Of a stretch of 5,127 bases of DNA, positions 1 through 4,739 are shown piece after piece (position 1 is the stretch's first letter; every line of letters starts with the position of its first letter). A program made the position numbers and the translations under genes. The stretch spans positions 1 to 5,127 of the forward strand of contig VBBA01000060.1 of assembly GCA_005888675.1 (NCBI GenBank), given 5' to 3'. This DNA is from Candidatus Bathyarchaeota archaeon (GTDB lineage Archaea > Thermoproteota > Bathyarchaeia > 40CM-2-53-6). The notes under the pieces are model-generated. The model was not told the DNA's origin, searched no databases, and saw nothing but the letters and a program-made list of their open reading frames with translations.

Positions 1-64
1 TGCCCGCCCGCATTTCCAACCTTTTGAAATCCTCTATCGTGACCTCCTTCGCAGGATTTTCCAT
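1..64 (-). CDS. tRNA-binding-domain (MetRS-beta/EMAP-II-like) protein, 5' end only
   Basis: Reading leftward from an ATG at 64, the first 21 codons give MENPAKEVTIEDFKRLEMRA followed by G, and the gene leaves the window still open. The pattern T-I-E-D-F-K-(R/K)-L-(E/D)-(M/I/L)-R-(A/V)-G is the usual start of the OB-fold tRNA-binding domain found in the C-terminal part of methionyl-tRNA synthetase, in stand-alone archaeal MetRS beta-type proteins and in bacterial CsaA. Proteins of this family bind the tRNA elbow and assist aminoacylation in the cytoplasm. The gene lies 28 bases downstream of the membrane-protein stop on the same strand, so it could be co-transcribed, but a TATA-like box overlapping that stop suggests its own leaderless transcript. 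No Shine-Dalgarno motif is seen. The family call rests on a short stretch, and the choice between MetRS-beta and a CsaA-like protein cannot be made here. Confidence 0.6.
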   Translation of the reverse strand, partial: MENPAKEVTIEDFKRLEMRAG

Positions 65-73
65 AGAGTGTAG

Positions 74-88
74 CCGATCGTGAATCGG
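74..88. repeat. Short perfect inverted repeat (5-bp arms, 5-base loop)
   Basis: CCGAT at 74-78 pairs exactly with ATCGG at 84-88 around a CGTGA loop. It fills most of the 28-base spacer between the membrane-protein stop and the start of the tRNA-binding-domain gene. No T-run follows on either strand, so it does not look like an intrinsic terminator. It lies between the proposed TATA-like box and the ATG, where it could act as an operator or a small hairpin, but a repeat this short can also arise by chance. Confidence 0.25.
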
Positions 89-97
89 TATTTTAGC
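88..97 (-). promoter_or_regulatory. TATA-like box for the tRNA-binding-domain gene
   Basis: On the minus strand this reads GCTAAAATAC. It is centred about 28 bases upstream of the A of the ATG at 64, the spacing expected for an archaeal TATA box driving a leaderless mRNA. It overlaps the TAA stop of the upstream membrane-protein gene. The evidence is sequence and spacing only, and A/T-rich hexamers are common near stop codons. Confidence 0.35.
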
Positions 98-653
98 CGT
101 TCTCAGCGGGAAAACCGAAAGAAGTTTTCCGAAGACTGTCAATAGCGAAGATGGAAAGGAAGAGAAGGGCGACGAACGTCTTCGTCGCGAAGACTACATT
201 GATTTGCAGGATCCCTCCTGGATAACCATTGACCACATGATCGGGATTCGGCGTCTGGCTTAACATTAAGACCAACCATAGAGTGAAGTTGAACAGAACT
301 TCGTAAACAGACACACTTAGACCCAACACCCCCAAAGTGAGCAGGAGCGATCTGAGATACCCAGGCAAGTTTGTGATTCTCTTCTTGAACAATGAGAAGA
401 AGGAGTAGCTGAAGACGATGGATGCGGCGAAGAAAAGTGTGACGGGCTTGAAGTGGAAATAAGGAGAACCACTTGGTGACGGGATCTCCAAAGGATCGCC
501 ACTAGGAGTGTTAACGAGCGCATCTCCGATAACCCTCCTCGGATCAGCGGCATACAATACAGCTACGAGGAGAAGTGATAAGCCAGATACACCTAGTAGA
601 ATCATGAAAGTTCTCCGCTCCGCCTTCGTCGAAGGAGGAAACAAGATCGACAT
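93..653 (-). CDS. Four-helix membrane protein of unknown function
   Basis: This 186-residue protein is not recognised. Its hydrophobic profile suggests four membrane segments at about residues 16-35, 69-89, 103-130 and 151-171. Basic clusters sit before helix 1 (KAERR), after helix 2 (KKR at 90-92) and after helix 4 (RK), which fits both termini inside by the positive-inside rule. The loop between helices 1 and 2, about 33 residues and rich in Pro, Gly and Ser, would be outside. The loop between helices 3 and 4 contains PNPD and a GYPGG turn. No catalytic or transporter signature is visible. The ATG at 653 has no clear Shine-Dalgarno. A second ATG at residue 17 (605) would cut into the basic N-terminus and helix 1, so the first is preferred. 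The gene follows the GyrI-like gene after 46 bases and may share its transcript. Confidence 0.75.
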   Translation of the reverse strand: MSILFPPSTKAERRTFMILLGVSGLSLLLVAVLYAADPRRVIGDALVNTPSGDPLEIPSPSGSPYFHFKPVTLFFAASIVFSYSFFSLFKKRITNLPGYLRSLLLTLGVLGLSVSVYEVLFNFTLWLVLMLSQTPNPDHVVNGYPGGILQINVVFATKTFVALLFLSIFAIDSLRKTSFGFPAENG

Positions 654-699
654 TCTAACAGCTCATAGAAATTGACACCGCATGTTGGAAGGACCCCCT

Positions 700-993
700 C
701 TATTCTTTGAGTGGAGCCCAGAGGATCGTGATCAGTTTCTCCTCTGTCCCCTTATGATCCGAAGGGTTGCAGACATACACATCGCCCGGTGGTCCCGCGA
801 ATTTTTCAGCCGGCATGCTCGATAATTCCTTTCCAAATTTCGCCCATGCCTCGGGCAAACCCTTGTAGGACCCCTGAAACACATGCCATACGACCTTGCC
901 TTTGACTCTCATCCAAGCCGGTAAAACACCAGTCTGGACCTTCCCATTCGCATAACGATCATATTCCCGATGAACTTCTTCGCATCTTGCCAA
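700..993 (-). CDS. GyrI-like effector-binding domain protein, C-terminal half only
   Basis: The 97-residue product matches the second half of the GyrI-like/AraC effector-binding fold. It has a G-V-L-P-A strand (about 22-26), then H-V-F-Q-G-S-Y-K-G-L-P-E-A-W corresponding to the family's h-x-G-P-Y-x-G-L-x-x-A-W, then G-P-P-G-D-V-Y-V-C-N-P corresponding to G-P-x-x-E-V-Y-x-x-D-P, and a closing T-I-L-W-A-P-L strand. Full domains are about 150-160 residues and contain two SHS2 modules that bind small molecules. Only one module is present here. The start is TTG at 991-993, and an in-frame TGA lies at 1000-1002, so the frame cannot extend further. There is no DNA-binding domain, so it is not a complete regulator. 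It may be a genuine single-module protein or the remnant of a longer gene. Other frames upstream show no recognisable first half. A later start at Met28 (912) would give 70 residues and still keep the core. Confidence 0.6.
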   Translation of the reverse strand: MARCEEVHREYDRYANGKVQTGVLPAWMRVKGKVVWHVFQGSYKGLPEAWAKFGKELSSMPAEKFAGPPGDVYVCNPSDHKGTEEKLITILWAPLKE

Positions 994-1026
994 TAATATT
1001 CAGCTTGAGCGGCCTCTGATGGGCAG

Positions 1027-1039
1027 TGAATAAAAAGCG
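1027..1039. promoter_or_regulatory. TATA-like A/T box in the divergent 97-base spacer
   Basis: The plus strand reads TGAATAAAAAGCG and the minus strand CGCTTTTTATTCA. This is the most A/T-rich stretch between the two divergent starts at 993 and 1091. For the minus-strand GyrI-like gene it would give a transcription start near 1006 and a leader of about a dozen bases. For the plus-strand gene it would give a leader of about 30 bases. A weaker plus-strand candidate, GAAATAGG near 1061-1068, sits about 26 bases before the ATG and would suit a leaderless mRNA. Neither start has a Shine-Dalgarno. The rest of the spacer shows no other clear element. Confidence 0.35.
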
Positions 1040-1090
1040 TTCCGCGAGATTCGACAGTGAGAAATAGGTAGCCAACGCTTTGCCAGCTTC

Positions 1091-1402
1091 ATGGTCTTGA
1101 TTGTTTCGAACAGGCTTCCAGTTGCGAAGGGTCACGAGGAAGAATTCGAGCGCCGATGGAAGGATCGTAAATGGACCATAACGAAATCGCCAGGTTTCAT
1201 TCGGACAGAGGTACTACGACCTGTGAAGGGAGAGCACTACGTGGTCATGACCCATTGGCGTACTAAGGAAGACTTCGAACATTGGACTGAGTCCCAAGCT
1301 TTCATGGAAGCTCACTTGAACACTCCGCCAAAAGAGGCGTTCTCTGGTCCCAGCAAACTTGAGGTCCATGAAGTAATAGCAGAGAGTCCGTCGAACCCTT
1401 AG
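1091..1402 (+). CDS. ABM-fold heme-degrading monooxygenase candidate (IsdG/HmoA-like)
   Basis: This 103-residue protein has the length and layout of a single antibiotic-biosynthesis-monooxygenase (ferredoxin-like) domain, which forms a homodimeric barrel. Its N-terminus, SNRLPVAKG, closely parallels the ENRLxxxKG of staphylococcal IsdG/IsdI. The later segment T-H-W-R-T-K-E-D-F-E-H-W...F-M-E-A-H parallels their V-W-x-S-x-x-x-F-x-x-W...F-x-x-A-H. In IsdG-type enzymes the catalytic residues are an Asn near position 7, a Trp near 66 and a heme-ligating His near 76. Here Asn7, Trp65 and His75 occupy those places, so heme binding and oxidative opening of the porphyrin in the cytoplasm are plausible. 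An ABM enzyme with a different substrate remains possible. The ATG at 1091 has no Shine-Dalgarno. The gene is divergent from the GyrI-like gene, and its stop lies 4 bases from the convergent M16 stop. No heme uptake genes are in the window. Confidence 0.72.
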   Translation: MVLIVSNRLPVAKGHEEEFERRWKDRKWTITKSPGFIRTEVLRPVKGEHYVVMTHWRTKEDFEHWTESQAFMEAHLNTPPKEAFSGPSKLEVHEVIAESPSNP

Positions 1403-1406
1403 CTTT

Positions 1407-2684
1407 CTAGACCTTCAGCTTGGGTCCAACAATTACGGTCGAAAGCTTGGAAGGATCCAGATACCTCTTCGCCGTCTCAAGCAGCATCTCAGGGCCAATC
1501 TTCTCGTAAAATGCTCTTCTCTTCGAGAAATAGTCTAGGCCAAGACCGTAGTAAGTGAGATTATGACTTGTTCGCGCAACTCCTTCAGTGGATTCCAATT
1601 CCATCAAGGCAGACCCAATCTGGTTCTGCTTAGCAGCGTCCAGCTCCTCTCTGGTGACCTCCTCCGACTGTGCACGTGAAATCTCCTCTCTGATCAGTCT
1701 GGTCGCCTTCTCTACGTTCTTCGGATTTACGCCTGAAAGGGCGGCCCAGTTCCCACCCAGAATTCCCGTGATTAGGAAGGATGTGGCGGAATATGCGAGG
1801 CCTTCTTGGTCGCGGACACGTTGTCCAAGGCGCCCCATGAAGCCTAACTCACCAACTATGACGTTCAAGAGGTTCAAGGGCTCATAATCCGGGTCAGCCC
1901 TTGAACATGCTATGCAGCCCATCAAAATGTCCGATTGCGACTTGTGCTCCATCACAACTTCCTTTGTAATCCCTTCCGACACCACCCTCGTCAATTGATC
2001 TTTAACGTCGCTCCTCACAACGGTCTCCTTCCGGCCAGGAAAGGTGCGAGTAGCCCATTTCCCTGCCGTTTCAGCTTCGATGTCACCGGCGAAGGATAGT
2101 AGGACGGGGGCCTTGTTGACTGTGTTGTCGAAGTAGTCCTTGACGTCTTCCCGCCGGAGTGACTTAACTGACTGAGGTGTCCCATGTCTATCCCTCCGGT
2201 ACGGATGATCCTTCGGATAAACGGCCTCTTGTAGCTCCCGCAATCCTCGTCTCGTTGTGTCCTCGTCCCTCAACCGAATATCAGTCAACAATTGCTCCTT
2301 CTCCTTCTCAAGATCCCGAGCCCTGAAAGCCGGTTTCGTCAAACACTCCGAAATTACTCCAAGCACCCGTTTCGTCCATTGGCTCGTCATCTTCGCATGA
2401 AAGGTGATATTGTCCTGTGTATTCCGGAAGCTGGCGACTGCTCCCACCGATTCTAGCATGTTTGCCAGTTTTGCTGGTCCGATCTTTGCCGATCCCCGGA
2501 CCAAGAGCCGTGCGGTAAGTTCTGCTAACCCAGCCTTCTCCGGGGGCTCGAACGCCATGCCCGCACGAATGCTACCGTATACAGTGAGTGTTGGATTCTG
2601 TTTGTTAGTATAGACTAGGTATCGTACGCCCTCGGTCGCATCTTGGATCTTGACCAGATTTGGAAGCTCGGTGTCAAGACCCAT
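1407..2684 (-). CDS. M16 peptidase-like non-catalytic subunit (zinc motif lost)
   Basis: The 425-residue protein has the two repeated M16 (pitrilysin/MPP) domains, at roughly residues 10-190 and 195-405. The zinc motif HxxEH is replaced. The matching segment is G-L-A-E-L-T-A-R-L-L, with Glu55, Ala58 and Arg59 in place of His, Glu and His. The third ligand, 76 residues on, is Asp135 (L-L-T-D-I) rather than Glu. It should therefore not bind zinc. The C-terminal domain keeps an Arg/Tyr pair, Arg285 and Tyr298 (G-R-L...E-G-L-A-Y-S), used in M16 proteins to hold the peptide substrate. In known bacterial M16B heterodimers one subunit carries HxxEH and the other the R/Y pair, which fits this gene and its upstream neighbour. 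There is no signal peptide or membrane segment, so it should be cytoplasmic. The ATG is 10 bases after the previous stop with no clear Shine-Dalgarno, and translation is probably coupled to the gene before it. Confidence 0.88.
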   Translation of the reverse strand: MGLDTELPNLVKIQDATEGVRYLVYTNKQNPTLTVYGSIRAGMAFEPPEKAGLAELTARLLVRGSAKIGPAKLANMLESVGAVASFRNTQDNITFHAKMTSQWTKRVLGVISECLTKPAFRARDLEKEKEQLLTDIRLRDEDTTRRGLRELQEAVYPKDHPYRRDRHGTPQSVKSLRREDVKDYFDNTVNKAPVLLSFAGDIEAETAGKWATRTFPGRKETVVRSDVKDQLTRVVSEGITKEVVMEHKSQSDILMGCIACSRADPDYEPLNLLNVIVGELGFMGRLGQRVRDQEGLAYSATSFLITGILGGNWAALSGVNPKNVEKATRLIREEISRAQSEEVTREELDAAKQNQIGSALMELESTEGVARTSHNLTYYGLGLDYFSKRRAFYEKIGPEMLLETAKRYLDPSKLSTVIVGPKLKV

Positions 2685-2694
2685 ATCGTATCAT

Positions 2695-4020
2695 CTAGTT
2701 TCTGATTCCGACGCATCTACAGACGGTGCGATTCTGCGGGCTTAGGTATTTCCTTGCGGCCTGCGATACTTGTTCAGGGGTCACTTTGGAGAGCTTCTCG
2801 ACTAACACGTCCATCGTCTCGAAGGAGGTGACGAGTTCGAATATCCCGATAAGAAAGCCCTGTCTTGTGACGCCGTCTAGGGCGTATGCGTATTGTGCCT
2901 TCACTTGTGATAAGGCTCGTTCCAGTTCATTCTTTCCGGGTGGCTTATTCTGAATTTTGTCTATCTCGGCTAACAACAGCTTCTCTGCCCTGTCCATTGG
3001 GACCCCGTCCCAGACGGTCATGTCGAGCATGAATACGGACGGGTCGATGGTCGGCCAGAACTCGGACGATGCATAGCTCGCGATCTTTCTCTCCACCAAG
3101 GCCTTGTATAATCTCAAACTCCTTCCCGATGTCTGCCCAGGCCCGAAAGCGAACAATCTGATCCCTCCAAGGACTGAGTCCAGCATTATCAATGGGTACA
3201 CGTCTTCGTTCTCGAAACTTGGCGTGTGATATGCCACTTTCAAGTAGTCAGCTTCTGAAGGAACCTTGAGCTCCACGCGCCTCTCGCCGACCTGGGCGGG
3301 CTCAGCATTGACAGGATCGGAAGGCGGCTTCTTCGCCGCTAAGTTGCCAAAATAGCCTTCAACTTTCGGAATGACCTGGGACGCGGGATAGGGACCCACG
3401 ACAACAAGCACAGCATTGCTCGGCACGTAGTACCTGTGATAATAATCGACCAAGTCTTCCCTGTTAATCCGCATAATATCTTGTTTCAATCCGCCCTCGG
3501 ACCATCGGTATGGATGAATCCGGTAGGCTGATAGGAACAATTCCTCCAGCGTTTGGAACTCGGGATCATTCTCATTTCCCTCTCTCTCAGAGAGCATCAC
3601 GGTTCGTTCCGAGTCGACCTCCTTCGGGTCGAACGCTGCATTCGCCATCCTCTCTGCCTCGATCATCAGACCGGTCTCGATCTGATCCGCTGGCAGAATC
3701 TCATAGTACGCGGTAAAGTCCTTGGTCGTGAACCCGTTGTACTCGCCGCCTAACCGGCTTACGAGCTTGCCGATGTCCCCCTTGCCGAGTTTGCCCCCTC
3801 CCTTGAACAGCATATGCTCGACCATGTGACTGGTCCCCGTGATGCCGAGCCGCTCATTACGGGATCCCACCCGGTACAGCGTCCAGCATCCTGACACGGC
3901 CGCGTTTGGAATCTCCCTAACGAGAACCTCCAAACCATTGTCCAATCGATGTCTTGTAATAGGAAGGAGACGTTTTCTCGATAGCGGGGATGCGAGTTGG
4001 CTTGTTGGAGGAGTGGTCAC
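2695..4020 (-). CDS. M16 zinc metallopeptidase, catalytic subunit
   Basis: This 441-residue protein is an M16 family (pitrilysin, MPP-beta-like) protease. The inverted zinc motif is His65-Met-Val-Glu68-His69, in the context G-T-S-H-M-V-E-H-M-L-F-K-G. Glu145 (V-M-L-S-E) lies 76 residues after His69, where the third zinc ligand is expected, and Glu68 would be the general base. The C-terminal domain runs from about residue 205 and contains S-L-R-L-Y-K...I-A-S-Y, giving an Arg303/Tyr316 pair with the same 13-residue spacing as in the downstream partner. It may therefore form a heterodimer with that partner or work as a homodimer. Members usually degrade or process small unfolded peptides. No signal peptide is seen. 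The start is GTG at 4018-4020, overlapping the pyrE stop in GTGA, and the first conserved element (L-D-N-G-L-E-V-L-V) begins about 26 residues in, as is normal. Confidence 0.92.
   Translation of the reverse strand: MTTPPTSQLASPLSRKRLLPITRHRLDNGLEVLVREIPNAAVSGCWTLYRVGSRNERLGITGTSHMVEHMLFKGGGKLGKGDIGKLVSRLGGEYNGFTTKDFTAYYEILPADQIETGLMIEAERMANAAFDPKEVDSERTVMLSEREGNENDPEFQTLEELFLSAYRIHPYRWSEGGLKQDIMRINREDLVDYYHRYYVPSNAVLVVVGPYPASQVIPKVEGYFGNLAAKKPPSDPVNAEPAQVGERRVELKVPSEADYLKVAYHTPSFENEDVYPLIMLDSVLGGIRLFAFGPGQTSGRSLRLYKALVERKIASYASSEFWPTIDPSVFMLDMTVWDGVPMDRAEKLLLAEIDKIQNKPPGKNELERALSQVKAQYAYALDGVTRQGFLIGIFELVTSFETMDVLVEKLSKVTPEQVSQAARKYLSPQNRTVCRCVGIRN
4017..4020 (-). promoter_or_regulatory. GTGA stop/start overlap coupling pyrE to the M16 protease gene
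   Basis: On the minus strand GTGA contains the GTG start of the M16 gene and the TGA stop of pyrE. Such 4-base overlaps usually mean that ribosomes finishing the first gene reinitiate on the second, so the two products are made together from one mRNA. No strong Shine-Dalgarno precedes the GTG, which fits reinitiation. Confidence 0.7.
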
Positions 4021-4655
4021 TCGGCCGTCTTCTCGCTTCTAGATCGTCTCTTCGTGCTCTCGACTATGCCGTCGTATTGAGACTCGTTTATGGCTTGTAT
4101 GTCAAACAGTCTCCTCGCAATGTTCGATATTTTGGCGACGGAATGAAGCCTCAACCCTTCCTTCTTCAGATTCTCCTCTCCCCCTTCCTCTCTATCTAAC
4201 AGTACCAGCACATCCTCCACGACGCCTCCTTCTGCCCGGAGGCTTGATGCAGCATTCGAGATACTCTTACCACTAGTCACAACATCATCAATCACCAGCA
4301 CTCTTTCCCCTGGAATCAAGACTCCTTCTACCATCTTCTCACGTCCATGATGCTTGATCTCCTTCCGGGCATACACGAGAGGCTTAGTTAGATTGTAGGC
4401 AAGGACGGAGGCCCAGACCAATCCGCCTGTGGGTATACCGCCGACCTTATCGACTCCGTCTATCTTACGGGCGTTTGTGGTCAGGAGTTTCGTGGCGGAT
4501 TGGAATGCTCCCGGAAAACTCGGTATCACACGCATGTCCAGGTAGTACTGGCTTAGCTTTCCGCCTGATAGGGTGAATAGTCCGAACTTGAGGCTGCCAG
4601 TATGAAGCAATACCTTCGCAAGCTCCTCCTCTTCGACGTTGCTAGACGAGTGCAT
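4017..4655 (-). CDS. pyrE: Orotate phosphoribosyltransferase
   Basis: PyrE joins orotate to PRPP to give orotidine 5'-phosphate, the fifth step of de novo UMP synthesis, in the cytoplasm as a dimer. Numbered from the ATG at 4655 (212 residues), the signatures are F-T-L-S-G-G-K-L-S-Q-Y-Y-L-D-M-R at 27-42 and the PRPP-binding motif V-L-V-I-D-D-V-V-T-S-G-K-S at 119-131. The mobile catalytic loop A-R-K-E-I-K-H-H-G at 96-104 matches the enterobacterial R-K-E-A-K-D-H-G loop, with its Arg, both Lys and the His kept. The frame extends 22 codons upstream to a GTG at 4721, giving 234 residues. I prefer the ATG because homologues start near the E-E-E-L-A-K helix and a TTTAAA box lies inside the extension. 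The last 20 residues are a basic, charged tail beyond the core fold. No pyrF is adjacent. It is the first gene of an operon with the two M16 genes. Confidence 0.93.
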   Translation of the reverse strand: MHSSSNVEEEELAKVLLHTGSLKFGLFTLSGGKLSQYYLDMRVIPSFPGAFQSATKLLTTNARKIDGVDKVGGIPTGGLVWASVLAYNLTKPLVYARKEIKHHGREKMVEGVLIPGERVLVIDDVVTSGKSISNAASSLRAEGGVVEDVLVLLDREEGGEENLKKEGLRLHSVAKISNIARRLFDIQAINESQYDGIVESTKRRSRSEKTAE

Positions 4656-4698
4656 AATACCGGTATACCGTCGCGTTTCGAGCTTGTGAGTGAATAGC

Positions 4699-4709
4699 GA
4701 TTTAAAGAC
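4699..4709. promoter_or_regulatory. Palindromic TTTAAA TATA-like box between pyrE and the LarA-like gene
   Basis: TTTAAA at 4701-4706 reads the same on both strands: GATTTAAAGAC on plus and GTCTTTAAATC on minus. Its centre is about 36 bases before the TTG at 4740 on the plus strand and about 48 bases before the pyrE ATG at 4655 on the minus strand. With an archaeal TATA-to-start distance of 25-28 bases, both genes would have short leaders of about 10 and 20 bases. One box could serve both directions or only one of them. No transcript data support this. Confidence 0.45.
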
Positions 4710-4739
4710 GAGCTTCGCCACTGCAACATTCGATAGCTC

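Noticed and set aside
317..553. Minus-strand open frame of 78 codons in another frame of the membrane-protein gene
   Set aside because: It is Ser/Arg-rich, low-quality sequence overlapping a frame with a coherent four-helix topology.
994..1093. Possible frameshifted first half of the GyrI-like protein upstream of its TTG start
   Set aside because: All three minus-strand frames were translated by eye. None shows the family's first-module pattern, so no pseudogene junction can be claimed.
1410..1427. Weak GACC/GGTC inverted repeat near the convergent stops as a terminator
   Set aside because: It has a 4-bp stem with a 9-base loop inside coding sequence and no T-run.
1588..1887. Plus-strand open frame of about 99 codons inside the M16 partner gene
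   Set aside because: It lies fully antisense to a well-supported gene and its translation resembles no protein. It is a shadow of biased codon use.
3510..4199. Several plus-strand open frames of 66-69 codons antisense to the catalytic M16 gene and pyrE
   Set aside because: They overlap each other and sit opposite genes with clear catalytic motifs. None has a recognisable product or promoter.
4656..4721. N-terminal 22-residue extension of PyrE from GTG
   Set aside because: It contains the TTTAAA box, leaves too little space for the divergent promoter, and precedes the point where PyrE proteins normally begin. It is kept only as an alternative start.
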